Assembly (NCBI RefSeq): GCF_024349785.1
Contig: NZ_AP018817.1
Location: 651,501-715,500 of the forward strand
DNA: 64,000 bases
Origin: Sphingomonas bisphenolicum
GTDB taxonomy: Bacteria > Pseudomonadota > Alphaproteobacteria > Sphingomonadales > Sphingomonadaceae
Reading direction: 5' to 3'
Made by a program: the position numbers and the translations under genes. Numbering within the stretch: the first letter of the stretch is position 1; the number at the start of each line of letters is the position of its first letter. A model generated the notes under the pieces. It made no database searches and had not been told where the DNA came from. It saw nothing but the letters and a program-made list of their open reading frames with translations. Positions 46,230 through 55,992 of the stretch are shown piece after piece.

Positions 46230-47132
46230 ATGATCCCCTTTGTCGATGCCCATATCCACCTGTGGGATCTCAAACATGTCCGCTACGACTGGCTGAGCGC
46301 TCCTTTCTCCGACGACGGACCGAACGGCAGCGTCGAAGCAATCGCTCATGACTATGGCGTCGCGCAATATCGCGCCGACCTTGCTCGCTGGAATGTCGTC
46401 GGCGCGGTCCATGTCGATGCCGGTGCCGCGGCGGACAGCGCCTTGCGCGAAACCCAGTGGCTCGACGGCCTCGCCGTGGTCGAAGGCCTCCCCACCGGCT
46501 TCGTCGCCTTCGCCGCCCTCGACGATCCCGATGTCGATGCCCTGCTCGCCGCCCAGGCGGCGCACCCGCGGGTCAAGGGCATCCGCCATATCGTCAACTG
46601 GCACCATGATCCCCGGCGCACCTATGGTCCGGTCGACCTGACCGTCGATCCGCAATGGCAGGCGGGCTATGCGTTGCTGGCCAAGCATGGACTGTCCTTC
46701 GACCTGCAATGCTATCCGGGACAAATGCCGGGCCTCGCTGCGCTGATCGCGCGCCATCCCGATATTCCGGTCATCATCAACCATATGGGCATGCCGGTCC
46801 TGACCGATGTCGATGGTCTGGAGGACTGGCGCAAGGGCATGAAGGCGCTCGCCACGCTGCCCCATGTCGCGGTCAAGCTGTCGGGCATGGGTTTCATCCG
46901 ACGCGACTGGACCCGCGAGACGATCGAACCGCTGGTCCGCGAGACCATCGATCTCTTCGGCCCCGATCGCTGCGCCTTTGCCAGCGACACCCCGACCGAC
47001 AAGCTGTTCGGCCCGATCGACCGTTACATGGACGCCTATCACGCCATCGTCGCGGACCTGCCCGATACCGACCGCCGCGCACTCTTCGCCGGCAACGCCA
47101 ACCGCCTCTATCGCCTGGGACTTGACCTATGA
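46230..47132 (+). CDS. L-rhamnono-lactonase (amidohydrolase family)
   Basis: About 300-aa metal-dependent TIM-barrel hydrolase of the COG3618 type: FVDAHIHLWDL with the HxH metal pair, IRHIVNWHHDP, VIINHMGMP and the late Asp in CAFASDTP. In the oxidative pathway it opens L-rhamnono-lactone to L-rhamnonate (LRA2). I prefer the ATG at 46230, with GGAGAGG directly upstream and the family N-terminus. The same frame is open back to 46032, and from ATG 46092 it encodes HDRRAMLTVLLGSACAMGVA, which looks like a twin-arginine signal, so an exported longer form is possible. Confidence 0.82.
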   Translation: MIPFVDAHIHLWDLKHVRYDWLSAPFSDDGPNGSVEAIAHDYGVAQYRADLARWNVVGAVHVDAGAAADSALRETQWLDGLAVVEGLPTGFVAFAALDDPDVDALLAAQAAHPRVKGIRHIVNWHHDPRRTYGPVDLTVDPQWQAGYALLAKHGLSFDLQCYPGQMPGLAALIARHPDIPVIINHMGMPVLTDVDGLEDWRKGMKALATLPHVAVKLSGMGFIRRDWTRETIEPLVRETIDLFGPDRCAFASDTPTDKLFGPIDRYMDAYHAIVADLPDTDRRALFAGNANRLYRLGLDL

Positions 47133-48193
47133 TCGGAAATCCATTGCTCGGCGTGCTGTTCCATTGGTTGGGCGGCCTGGCCTCGGCCAGCTTCTACGTT
47201 CCCTATCGCGGCGTGAAGCGCTGGAACTGGGAAATCTTCTGGCTCACCGGCGGTATCTTCTCCTGGGTGATCGCACCCTGGTTCTTCGCCTCCATCCAGA
47301 CCAGCGACCTGATGGGCGTGATGCGACAGGTGCCGTCCTCGGTCGTCGGCTGGTGCGTCTTTTTCGGTTTCCTCTGGGGCTTTGGCGGCCTGACCTATGG
47401 CCTGACCATGCGCTATCTGGGCCTGTCGCTCGGCATGGCGGTGGTGCTGGGCCTGTGCACCGTCTTTGGCACGCTGATCCCGCCGATCGTCGACGGCAGC
47501 TTCATGACGGAGATCGTCGGCACCCTGCATGGCAAGATCGTGCTGCTGGGTCTGGCCGTCACCCTGCTCGGCATCATCGTCGTCGCCATGGCCGGCGCGC
47601 GCAAGGATGAGGCGCTGTCGCCCGAACAGAAGGCCGCCGCCGTCGCCGAGTTCGATTTTAGGAAGGGCATCGCCGTTGCCATCTTCTCCGGCATCATGTC
47701 CTCCTGCTTCGCCTTCGGTCTGGCGGCGGGGCAGCCGGTGAACGAACTCAGCCGCGCCGCGGGCACCGGGCCGCTCTGGGTCGGTCTCCCGACCCTGTGT
47801 ATCGTCATGTTCGGCGGCCTCATCACCAACGCGCTCTGGTGCGGCTGGCTGATCGCCAAGAACAGGTCGGCGGGCCAATGGGTGGGTGGGCCCGACGCCA
47901 GTGGACAGCGGCCGGCACTGCTGCCCAATTTCCTGCTTTGCGCGCTGGCTGGCACCGCCTGGTATTTCCAGTTCTTCTTCTACACGATGGGGGAAAGCCA
48001 GATGGGCCGTTTCGGCTTTTCCAGTTGGACGCTGCACATGGCGTCGATCATCATCTTCGGTACCTGCTGGGGCTTCGCGTTCAGGGAGTGGAAGGACGCC
48101 GCCCCTGCCGTCCGCCGCATGGTGTGGAGCGGGGTCGGCCTGCTGATCTTCGCTACCCTCATCATCGGCTACGGCAATCGCCTCGCCGTCTGA
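47129..48193 (+). CDS. rhaT: L-rhamnose-proton symporter RhaT
   Basis: 354-aa inner membrane transporter with about ten membrane helices and the RhaT N-terminus PLLGVLFHWLGGLASASFYV and PYRGVKRWNWEIFWL. Family members import L-rhamnose with protons. It is the last gene of the rhamnonate dehydratase operon and overlaps the lactonase stop as ATGA. A GC-rich hairpin follows directly. Confidence 0.93.
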   Translation: MIGNPLLGVLFHWLGGLASASFYVPYRGVKRWNWEIFWLTGGIFSWVIAPWFFASIQTSDLMGVMRQVPSSVVGWCVFFGFLWGFGGLTYGLTMRYLGLSLGMAVVLGLCTVFGTLIPPIVDGSFMTEIVGTLHGKIVLLGLAVTLLGIIVVAMAGARKDEALSPEQKAAAVAEFDFRKGIAVAIFSGIMSSCFAFGLAAGQPVNELSRAAGTGPLWVGLPTLCIVMFGGLITNALWCGWLIAKNRSAGQWVGGPDASGQRPALLPNFLLCALAGTAWYFQFFFYTMGESQMGRFGFSSWTLHMASIIIFGTCWGFAFREWKDAAPAVRRMVWSGVGLLIFATLIIGYGNRLAV

Positions 48194-48197
48194 TGGT

Positions 48198-48223
48198 CCG
48201 GCCCGGCGTCAATGCCGGGCCGG
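48198..48223. terminator. Hairpin between convergent rhaT and LacI genes
   Basis: CCGGCCCGGC (48198-48207) pairs perfectly with GCCGGGCCGG (48214-48223), with a 6-base loop. It overlaps the end of the LacI gene. No T run, so its terminator role is inferred from position. Confidence 0.5.
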
Positions 48224-49258
48224 CACCGCGTCCGACTGGCGGCGGATCAGCTGATAGTCCAGCTTCACCTTGCCGATGACTCCGTCCGCCCCTTCATCCT
48301 GGCTGCGGAAGCGCATCGCCAGCAGCCCGATCGCCTCGCGGCTCATGTCACGGATCGGCTGGCGGATGGTGGTCAGCGCCGGCCAGATCGCGCTCGCCAG
48401 CGGCGTATCGTCGAAACCGCAGATGCTGATCTCGGCCGGCACATTGATCCGGCGCTGGTGCGCGACGGTGATTGCCGCGGCGGCCATGTCGTCGTTGCAG
48501 GCGAAGATCGCGCTGGGCCGCGCCTCTAGGCTCATCAGCCGCTCGGCCGCGTCCAGCCCCGACCGATAGCTATAGTCGCCCGGCACGACAAGCTGGTCGT
48601 CATGCTCCAGCCCATGATGGAGCAGCGCATCGCGAAATCCCTGCAACCGCCGCGCGCTCGACCGGTGGCGCACATTGCCCTCTATGAAACCGATGCGCCG
48701 ATGCCCCAGTTCGATGAGATGCCGGGTCAGGTCATAGGCGGCGTGGCGGTCGTCGGTGCCCACCGCCAGCATGTCCGGCTCGTCCTGGTCCGGCGCGATT
48801 GCGACGATGGCGATATCGCGCGCCGTCAGTCCGGCGATCAACTCCGGCCAATCGCACAAGGGTGGTGGCAGGATCACGCCGGCGACATTGGCATGGGCAA
48901 CCTGCTCGACGATTTCTTCCGCGAAGGCGCCGGGCGCGCACTGTTCGACCACCAGATGCAGGTGTCGCTGCGGTGCTTCGCCCAGCGCACCCAGCAACAA
49001 TTCCCCCAGATAAGCGGACGTGGTCGAGTTGCTGTGCAACAGTGCGACCCGCCGGTCGGCGCTGCCGGCCAACGCGCGGGCCGACGCATTGGGGATATAG
49101 CCCAGTTCCTTGACCGCCAGTTCGACCGCGCGCCGCGCTTTGGCGCTGACCAGCGCTTTGCCGTTGACCGCGCGCGACGCGGTCATGACCGACACGCCCG
49201 CACGGGCGGCGACTTCCTTGATCGTGGGCGGCTTCTTCTTGGGATCGCTCTTCTGCAT
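48209..49258 (-). CDS. LacI-family transcriptional regulator
   Basis: 349 aa. N-terminal helix-turn-helix and hinge (PTIKEVAARAGVSVMTASRA, about residues 10-30) and periplasmic-binding-protein-like effector domain ending ISICGFDDTPLASAIWPALT. LacI proteins here usually sense a sugar or disaccharide. The ATG at 49258 has GAGGGG directly upstream. It is downstream of the symporter/GH43-like operon on the same strand (46-base gap) and may control it. I found no convincing LacI operator near it. Confidence 0.9.
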   Translation of the reverse strand: MQKSDPKKKPPTIKEVAARAGVSVMTASRAVNGKALVSAKARRAVELAVKELGYIPNASARALAGSADRRVALLHSNSTTSAYLGELLLGALGEAPQRHLHLVVEQCAPGAFAEEIVEQVAHANVAGVILPPPLCDWPELIAGLTARDIAIVAIAPDQDEPDMLAVGTDDRHAAYDLTRHLIELGHRRIGFIEGNVRHRSSARRLQGFRDALLHHGLEHDDQLVVPGDYSYRSGLDAAERLMSLEARPSAIFACNDDMAAAAITVAHQRRINVPAEISICGFDDTPLASAIWPALTTIRQPIRDMSREAIGLLAMRFRSQDEGADGVIGKVKLDYQLIRRQSDAVPARH

Positions 49259-49304
49259 CCCCTCTTCCCTAGCCGCTTTTACGGCCAAGGAAAATCGCCG
49301 GGAT

Positions 49305-50270
49305 TCAGGGCGTCAGCCGGACCCGCGCCGGCGCGTTGCGGTCTACGCTGACGACCCCGTCCTTTTCCTTCAACTCGGCGATCTGCAATACGCTGCGCCG
49401 CTTCCAGTCGGGATTGGCCTTCGCTTCATCCTCGCCCTCCTGATGGACGAAATAGATGATATAGGCGCGCTCGCCCGCCACGATGATGTCGGGATGCTGG
49501 CCCTTGGCCCGATCGGTCGGATGAATACCGGGCTGACTCAATATATGATCCGGCTGCGTCGTCCAGTGCGCCGCATCGTCGGATCGCATCACCAGCACGC
49601 CTTGCCATGCGTCGGATATCAGCCAGTATCGTCCCTTCCAGCGAAATGCCTTGGGGCCTTCCCCCGGCGTTTCCGTCAACCGCTCGCCGACCGTCCAGTG
49701 GACCAGATCGTCGCTGTCGGCGGCACGGATCGCCTTGTTCATTCGCTCGTCATTGAAGAAGAGGCGATAACCGCCGCCCGGCAACGCCATTATACTGGCA
49801 TCGATCACCCGGTCGGAGCCGAGGTCGAGCCGCTCGCCGCAAGTCCAGCGCGTCAGGTCCGGGCTGGTCAGATGGACGATGAAGCGTGGCGCGTTCCAGT
49901 CGCGATAGACGCCCGGCACCACCGTCAGCCACATATGCCATTGTCCCGCCAGCCATTGCACCTCGGGCGCCCACAGCGTGTCGCCGGTGCAGCTTTTGGG
50001 AATGTCGGCAGTTCCGCCATAGGTCCAGCGCGCGCCATCCTTCGACCGCGCGACGCCGATTGCGGTGCCATGCACCCAGCGCGAGTCCTTCGGGTCTTCT
50101 GGCGGAAGGTCGGCGCGGCGATTGGTGTAGAACATGACCCATTCGCCGCTCCGCGTGTCGCGCACGGTCGAAGCATCGGCCGCGCCGTCATGCACCGGAT
50201 CGCGGAACAGCGGCTTGGGCGCGACGGGACCGCTGGCCGCGGCGCCGATGAGCAGCAGCGCGCCGATCAT
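49305..50270 (-). CDS. GH43-like propeller glycoside hydrolase, exported
   Basis: 321 aa. A short Sec signal (MIGALLLIGAAASGPVA) precedes a five-bladed propeller with PLFRDPVHDGAADASTVRD, LWAPEVQWLAGQWHMWLT, DRVIDASIMALPGGGYRLFF and EGPKAFRWKGRYWLISD. The Asp/Asp/Glu positions expected in GH43/GH117-type enzymes are present, but subfamily and substrate are not clear. It overlaps the symporter gene as ATGA, so the two likely act on the same oligosaccharide. Confidence 0.78.
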   Translation of the reverse strand: MIGALLLIGAAASGPVAPKPLFRDPVHDGAADASTVRDTRSGEWVMFYTNRRADLPPEDPKDSRWVHGTAIGVARSKDGARWTYGGTADIPKSCTGDTLWAPEVQWLAGQWHMWLTVVPGVYRDWNAPRFIVHLTSPDLTRWTCGERLDLGSDRVIDASIMALPGGGYRLFFNDERMNKAIRAADSDDLVHWTVGERLTETPGEGPKAFRWKGRYWLISDAWQGVLVMRSDDAAHWTTQPDHILSQPGIHPTDRAKGQHPDIIVAGERAYIIYFVHQEGEDEAKANPDWKRRSVLQIAELKEKDGVVSVDRNAPARVRLTP

Positions 50271-51781
50271 CGCGCCAATCCCGCGACCGGATTATTGCCC
50301 CATAGCTGGTCGTAGCGCCACCCCGACAGATCCTCGACCACCAGCGCCGCGCCGGGCGAACTGGGCGTGCGCGCGCCGCTGCGCAGATGCTCGATCTCGC
50401 GCATCAATATGTCGTGGGTCGCGGGGCTCAGGCGGAAGCGTCTCGACACCCACAGGCCGAACATCAGGCAGCCGACCGTTCCTATCCCCAGCAGCAGCGC
50501 CATGGTGAGAATCGCGCCATGGCTTTGCACCGGCGCGCCCGATATGAAGCCACCCGCCTGCATGATGAAGCCCACGCCCGCGACCGCGGCGGCCTGGGTC
50601 GCCTTGCGCACGAAGGTCATGACCCCGGCGAAGCTGCCCTCGCGCCGCTGACCGGTCACGATCTCGTCGACGTCAGCCATATAATTATAGGTGGCCCAGG
50701 GAATATAGTTGAGCGCGCCGCGCCCCAGCCCCGCCAAAATGATCGGCGCCCATATCCAGGGGGAGGTGGCCGGCACGCCGAGCAGCCACAGGCCGATCAG
50801 GGCGAACACCCCCACCGCAAAATCGGCGGCGGCGACCTGATAGGCGCGGCTGGGGGACGCGCGCAGCGCCAGGTTGATGGCGATGATCACCGCCACGAAC
50901 TGGACGATATACATCGTTCCCAGCAGCCCCGATGCTTGTCCCATCGATCCCGACAGCGCGAAGATGACGAAGAAGGTGAAGGTCGCGTTGAAAATATCCT
51001 GGCTGATATAGCCGCCCAGATACATGCCCAGATGCAGGCGAAAGGCGCGAATGCGCATGGTCGAGAAGAGGTTGCGATAGAGCGCGCTCAACGCCTGCCC
51101 TGCGCCGCCGGCCGCCAGCCTTTCGGCGGCTACCGCCGGTCCACCCGGCATATGCCGTTCCCAGCTGAACAAATAGAGCAGCCCCGCAGTCACCATGAAC
51201 AGGGCGGCGAAGATCAGGCCCATATAGAAGAAGGTGTCGGCGCTGTCCCGGCCCAGCGCGTTGATCAGCCAGAGCGGCAGGAAGCCCGCCAGGATCGCCG
51301 ACGCCTGGCCGAAGAGGATGCGCGATCCCGCGAATTTGGCCTTGGTGCGATAGTCGCTCGACATTTCGGCGGCGAGCGTCTCGAACGGGATGATCTCCAT
51401 CGCATAGACCAGTTCGAACAGCACATAGCTGACGAGATAGTACCAGAATCCTTGCCCGGGCAGCCACATCAGCGCGAAGCTCGGCAGCAGCGGGATGGCG
51501 GCGAGGATGAAGAAGCGGCGGCGGCCGAATGTGCGACCAAGCCAGGTCGATCCGAAATGATCGGAGATATAGCCGATCATCGGCGAGGCGAAGGCGTCGA
51601 GGATGCGGGCCACGGCGAAGATCGTCGCCGCCTGACCTGCGCTCAGGCCGCAAAACTGGGTGTAGAAGATCAGCACCCAGCCCGAAATGACCGCCATCGC
51701 CCCCGCACCCAGCACATCGTTGGAGCCATAGGCGAGATAATTGGGCAAGCGGACGGGTCGGATCGGCGCTGCTTCAGGCAT
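50267..51781 (-). CDS. GPH-type sugar:cation symporter (MFS)
   Basis: 504 aa with twelve predicted membrane helices. LPNYLAYGSNDVLGAGAMAV at the start, the loop RTFGRRRFFILAAIPLL and YIPWATYNYMADVDEIVTGQ are typical of the glycoside-pentoside-hexuronide cation symporter family. In this locus it is a candidate importer for pectin oligosaccharides, such as the unsaturated disaccharide used by GH105. GAGGAG lies about 7 bases before the ATG at 51781. Confidence 0.87.
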   Translation of the reverse strand: MPEAAPIRPVRLPNYLAYGSNDVLGAGAMAVISGWVLIFYTQFCGLSAGQAATIFAVARILDAFASPMIGYISDHFGSTWLGRTFGRRRFFILAAIPLLPSFALMWLPGQGFWYYLVSYVLFELVYAMEIIPFETLAAEMSSDYRTKAKFAGSRILFGQASAILAGFLPLWLINALGRDSADTFFYMGLIFAALFMVTAGLLYLFSWERHMPGGPAVAAERLAAGGAGQALSALYRNLFSTMRIRAFRLHLGMYLGGYISQDIFNATFTFFVIFALSGSMGQASGLLGTMYIVQFVAVIIAINLALRASPSRAYQVAAADFAVGVFALIGLWLLGVPATSPWIWAPIILAGLGRGALNYIPWATYNYMADVDEIVTGQRREGSFAGVMTFVRKATQAAAVAGVGFIMQAGGFISGAPVQSHGAILTMALLLGIGTVGCLMFGLWVSRRFRLSPATHDILMREIEHLRSGARTPSSPGAALVVEDLSGWRYDQLWGNNPVAGLAR

Positions 51782-51867
51782 GTTCGGCTCCTCAGCCCAT
51801 CTTATCATTGTTGGTCCGCGGACGGCGACGCTCCTTCCATGATCGCCGCCGTCCGCGTCCGCCTGCG

Positions 51868-52983
51868 TCAGATATAGGTGCGCAGGAATTCACCCAGCGC
51901 GCAGATGGCCAGGCTCTGGCCATAGGGCATGGAGGTGAGCGCGATATCCTTGTAGAATTGCTGGGTGTCGCCCATCGCGGTGCCGAAGCTGACCTGCTGC
52001 AACTCGCCCGCTTCATCGATATTGGCGAGCACGCCCTGCACGGCCTTGATCCCCACCTCCTCATAGGCGCGCGGCAGATAGCCCTTCCGCACCGCCTTCA
52101 ATATGCCATAGGCGAAGCCGGCGGTGGCCGACGCCTCCAGATAGCTGGTCGGATCGACGATCAGCGTGTGCCACAGGCCGCTGTCGGCATCCTGCGTTTC
52201 GCTCAGCGTCTTCACCTGCGCCGCCAGCGTGTCGATCAGGAAGGTGCGGAAGAAATCGCCTTCGGGCAGGTCCAGAATCTCGATGATCTCGGGGATCGCG
52301 ATCGTCACCCAGCAATTGCCGCGCGCCCACAGCGCCTGCGCGAAATTATGGCGGCCATTGAAGTCCCAGCCGTGGAACCACAGGCCCGTCTTCGTATCGA
52401 ACAGATATTTGATGTGGACCAGGAACTGGCGCTTGGCTTCCTCGATATAGGCCGGGCGGTTCAGCAGCAAGCCGATCTTGGCCAGCGGCAGCACCGACAT
52501 CATCAGCGTGTCGTCCCACAGCTCGCCCGGATTCTCGTCATTATAGACGATATGCTGGAACCCGCCTTCCTGCGTCTTGGGCAGGCCGTCGGGGGCCATC
52601 AGCCATTCCGCCCAGCTATCGAGATAGGGAATGTAGCGCGGGTCCGGCTCATGCTCATAGAGGTAGGCGAGCGTGATGAAGGGGGCCATCGTGTTGATAT
52701 TCTTGGTCGGGGTGCCTTCGGCGAAGCGATCCTCGAACCATTGTTTGATGATCGCCAGCGCCATGGCGTCGCCGGTCTGTTCATAATAGCGCCATATGCC
52801 GAACAGGCCGACGCCATGGGTCCATTCCCATCCGGCCCAGCCCTTGGTGTCGATGATCCGCCCATCGTCCAGATGGAGCAGGAATTCGCCGGTCTCGTCC
52901 TGGATATTGACGAGATTGTCCATCAGGCGATCGATGGCGTCGATCACCTGCGGGCGAGGGACGTCATGAGAGAGAGCGGCCAC
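51868..52983 (-). CDS. GH105 unsaturated rhamnogalacturonyl hydrolase
   Basis: 371-aa (alpha/alpha)6-barrel enzyme like YteR/YesR. It hydrates and releases the unsaturated galacturonyl group from rhamnogalacturonan disaccharides. Signatures: WEWTHGVGLFGIWRYYEQTG, NPGELWDDTLMMSVLPLA with the catalytic Asp near residue 157, FHGWDFNGRHNFAQALWARG and YLEASATAGFAYGI. There is no signal peptide, so it works in the cytoplasm. It is the last gene of the rhaM-GH35-GH105 operon. Products feed KduI and the rhamnose pathway. Confidence 0.93.
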   Translation of the reverse strand: MAALSHDVPRPQVIDAIDRLMDNLVNIQDETGEFLLHLDDGRIIDTKGWAGWEWTHGVGLFGIWRYYEQTGDAMALAIIKQWFEDRFAEGTPTKNINTMAPFITLAYLYEHEPDPRYIPYLDSWAEWLMAPDGLPKTQEGGFQHIVYNDENPGELWDDTLMMSVLPLAKIGLLLNRPAYIEEAKRQFLVHIKYLFDTKTGLWFHGWDFNGRHNFAQALWARGNCWVTIAIPEIIEILDLPEGDFFRTFLIDTLAAQVKTLSETQDADSGLWHTLIVDPTSYLEASATAGFAYGILKAVRKGYLPRAYEEVGIKAVQGVLANIDEAGELQQVSFGTAMGDTQQFYKDIALTSMPYGQSLAICALGEFLRTYI

Positions 52984-52988
52984 TGATA

Positions 52989-55988
52989 TTACTCCTTGAG
53001 ATCTGAAGGTGCGTTTGGCGCGGCAACCATCTGCACTGGCAGACCGCCTTTCATGGTATGAAGGGTGACGAGGCGCACGCTTTCCAGCGCGTCGCCCGGC
53101 TGGCCATCGGATGTGACGGCCAGCGCGACATGATTGCGGCCCCGGTGGTTGAGGATGCCTTCGGGGATGGGGAAGGTCCGTTGCGGGCCGACATGGGCGA
53201 TGAACTGGCCCATGTTCCAGCCGTTGACGAAGATCAGCACGCGATACCGAACCGGCGAGCGCGGTATCCTGGCGTCACCGAAACTGAGCGCGATGGTCGC
53301 GTCCTGGCCCTTGGGCACGGCGAGATTGAAGGCGGTGCGATACCAGTTGGTGCCCGCCTGCGCCTGCGTCGCGGGTACGCTGGCCCTGGCCCATGCGCTG
53401 TCGTCGAAGCCCGGCAGGTGCCAGCCCATCCGCTCGCCATATTGGCCGCCATTATTGGCGGGCCCGCGGGCGACGTCAGGCAGGTTTTCGCCGCCCTGTT
53501 TACCCTGGATCTTCCATGCGATCGGCACGGCGAAGCTGCGTCCGCCCGGTCCCCCCTCGAGCGAGGCGGAGATCAGGCCGCGCGCTTCCTTGTGGAAATC
53601 GTCGCTGTCCAGATCCCAATTATGGCCATTATTGCGCACCATGACGGAGACGACATGCTCGCCCGATCGCGCACCGGCGGGCAGGGCGAAGCGCGCCGTG
53701 CCGGTGGTGATGGGGCGTGGCAGGCCTGCGGGCGTTTCGCCTTCGCCCAGGAACTGGCCGTCGACCCAGGCCTGCACCAGCCCCGACCCACCCGCGCCAT
53801 AATAGAGCGAAAGCGCCCTGGCGTCGGGCGTGCCGGTAAAGCGGCCGCGATACCAGACGTCGCCGTCATGGAAGCCATAGGCGTCCATGCCCATGTTGGG
53901 CTGGCCGTCGGGCCGCGCCGTGATGCTGGCGGAGGGGCGATTGTCGATCGCCTGCCATGCGCCGTCGTCGAAGGCGGGGTCGGCTTCGGGTGCCCCCTTG
54001 GCGACGCGCCAGTCGGTCAAGGCGGGCAAGGCGATGTCGGCTGGCCCGGCCAGCGGCTGCAAGGCGGTGTAGCTGCCCGCAACCCCGGCTTTCGTCGCAA
54101 CCTTTGCGCCATTCCATGTGACCGCGCGGACCGCCTTGGGCGCCCAGATTGCGAGCAGGCTGGCCTCGGCCGTATCGCCGGTCAGCGCCAGCGTGCCGTC
54201 CTTGACCGTAGCGCTGCGCACCAGCGCCGGGCCGCGCACCAGCGCGTCCTCCTGCCGCCAGTAGCGGGCGCCTTCGGCTTCGTCGGCGAGGATCAGCGTC
54301 AGCGGCGGTCGTCCGCCGCCTTCGATCCGCAGCACGGCGCGGCCCTGATGGCTGTAATCGAGCTTGAGGTCACCCTTCGCCGCGTCGAAGGCGCTGGTGG
54401 CGCTGCCTTCCAGCACCGTCACCTTCGGGGCGGAGGCATAGCGCAGCACCGTCTGGCCCGGTTCCCCGGCGCGGCCGTAGAACAGCATGAGGTCCGCTCC
54501 GTCCATCACCTGCGCGGACTGGAGTTCGGAGGTCGAATAGACCAGCCGATGCCCGCCCAGCGCCACGCCGGCAACGAGCCATTTGGCGTCGAAGCCGTTC
54601 AACTGCATCGGCACGCTATAGCGGCCATCGGGCAGGTCGGCGGTGAAGCGGAAGACGTCGCTGGTCTGCCCGTTGGACGGCTTGTGCGCCACCATCAGGA
54701 AGCGCGCATCCGTCTCCGGGTTTTTATTGTGGTAAATCTGGATATTGGGCGAGGAAATCTCCACCGCGCCAGCCGGGATCATCCCCGCCAGGTCGGGGAC
54801 TGACGCAATCAGCCCGCCCAACTGCTTCATCTCCAGCGCCTTTTCGCGCAGTGCGCGCGGTTCGGAGATGGCGGCGCCATAATCATAGCTGGTGAACACC
54901 ACCGGCGCGGGCAACCAGCCCCAACTGGTGCCGCCATAGGTCATGTAAAAGCTCTGGATGCCGATCCCGTTGGCGAGGTTGGTGCCGTAGAAGACCCGCT
55001 GGAAGCGCTTGCCGCGCTGGATCGCGTTGCAGGCATAGCCGCCGTTCGATCCCCAATAGTCGAACCAGCCGCCACCGAACTCCGCCAGGAAGCCGGGGGT
55101 GTCGGGGGAAGCGGATGCGCCGCCCTTCGCCCCGCCGGGACCATAATAGCCCCAGTCGGGCGCGGCGACATCGCGGGTCGGCTTGCCCTCGACCGTGCAG
55201 GTGCCGCCGGGATAGCCGTCGAACGCATAGAGGTCGTTGGGGCCGGTCACGACCTTGTCGATCTTGCTGCTTTCGGGCGTCCAATATCCGTTGCGGCCCT
55301 GATCATTATGGAACAGCGGTATGGTGATGCCATCGGCCCGCGCCTTGGCGGCCAGATGGTCCATGTAGCGGCGCTGCGCCGGGGTGGTCAGCGCCAGCTC
55401 ATTTTCGATCTGGTGCAGGATGACGCCATAGCGGCGGCTGGGATCGGCATTGATCTGATGCTTCGCGACGATCGCATCGACTTGGGTCAGCCATTCGTCC
55501 ACGGCAGCCAGATAGGCGGGATCGTCGGTGCGGGCGCGGGCGCGCTGGTTGACCAGCCAGCCGGGAAAGCCGCCGCGCGACAATTCGGCATTCACATAGG
55601 GACCGGCGCGGGTGATGACGTAGAGGCCTTCCTCTTCCGCCATGGTCAGCAGCCGGTCGATGTCGCGGATACCGCTGAAATCATACACGCCCTGTTTCGG
55701 GCTGTGATAGCCCCAGTCGAAATAGAGGGCGACCGTATTGAAGCCGCCCGCCTTCATCTTCTGGAGAATGTCGCGCCACAGGTCGGGCGACGGCAGGCGG
55801 AAGGGGTGGAATTCGCCGCCCCAGATCACCAGCCGCTGGCCGTCCACCATCAGCGATCGCGCGTCATACGACACGCGGCCAAAGCGCTTCACGGGCGCGG
55901 ACAGATTGGCGGTCTGCTTCGCCTCCTGCGCGGGGAGGGGCGTAGCCAGGGCGGAGCCGAGCAGCAGGGCGGCGATCAGCGAACGCAT
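52989..55988 (-). CDS. GH35 beta-galactosidase, secreted
   Basis: 999 aa. Signal peptide ending LPAQ. The GH35 TIM barrel (about 35-365) has GGEFHPFRLPSPDLWRDILQ, VITRAGPYVNAELSRGGFPG and the acid/base Glu in LHQIENELAL (about 195). Accessory beta domains follow, including jelly rolls near residues 680-800 and 850-990 (WYRGRFTGTPDARALSLYYG; FVNGWNMGQFIAHVGPQ). Likely removes galactose from pectic galactan fragments made by GH53. It lies 4 bases after rhaM and 5 bases before GH105. Confidence 0.92.
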   Translation of the reverse strand: MRSLIAALLLGSALATPLPAQEAKQTANLSAPVKRFGRVSYDARSLMVDGQRLVIWGGEFHPFRLPSPDLWRDILQKMKAGGFNTVALYFDWGYHSPKQGVYDFSGIRDIDRLLTMAEEEGLYVITRAGPYVNAELSRGGFPGWLVNQRARARTDDPAYLAAVDEWLTQVDAIVAKHQINADPSRRYGVILHQIENELALTTPAQRRYMDHLAAKARADGITIPLFHNDQGRNGYWTPESSKIDKVVTGPNDLYAFDGYPGGTCTVEGKPTRDVAAPDWGYYGPGGAKGGASASPDTPGFLAEFGGGWFDYWGSNGGYACNAIQRGKRFQRVFYGTNLANGIGIQSFYMTYGGTSWGWLPAPVVFTSYDYGAAISEPRALREKALEMKQLGGLIASVPDLAGMIPAGAVEISSPNIQIYHNKNPETDARFLMVAHKPSNGQTSDVFRFTADLPDGRYSVPMQLNGFDAKWLVAGVALGGHRLVYSTSELQSAQVMDGADLMLFYGRAGEPGQTVLRYASAPKVTVLEGSATSAFDAAKGDLKLDYSHQGRAVLRIEGGGRPPLTLILADEAEGARYWRQEDALVRGPALVRSATVKDGTLALTGDTAEASLLAIWAPKAVRAVTWNGAKVATKAGVAGSYTALQPLAGPADIALPALTDWRVAKGAPEADPAFDDGAWQAIDNRPSASITARPDGQPNMGMDAYGFHDGDVWYRGRFTGTPDARALSLYYGAGGSGLVQAWVDGQFLGEGETPAGLPRPITTGTARFALPAGARSGEHVVSVMVRNNGHNWDLDSDDFHKEARGLISASLEGGPGGRSFAVPIAWKIQGKQGGENLPDVARGPANNGGQYGERMGWHLPGFDDSAWARASVPATQAQAGTNWYRTAFNLAVPKGQDATIALSFGDARIPRSPVRYRVLIFVNGWNMGQFIAHVGPQRTFPIPEGILNHRGRNHVALAVTSDGQPGDALESVRLVTLHTMKGGLPVQMVAAPNAPSDLKE

Positions 55989-55992
55989 GGGA

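Noticed and set aside
50387..51877. 496-codon plus-strand open frame
   Set aside because: Antisense to the sugar symporter gene; lacks hydrophobic or domain structure.
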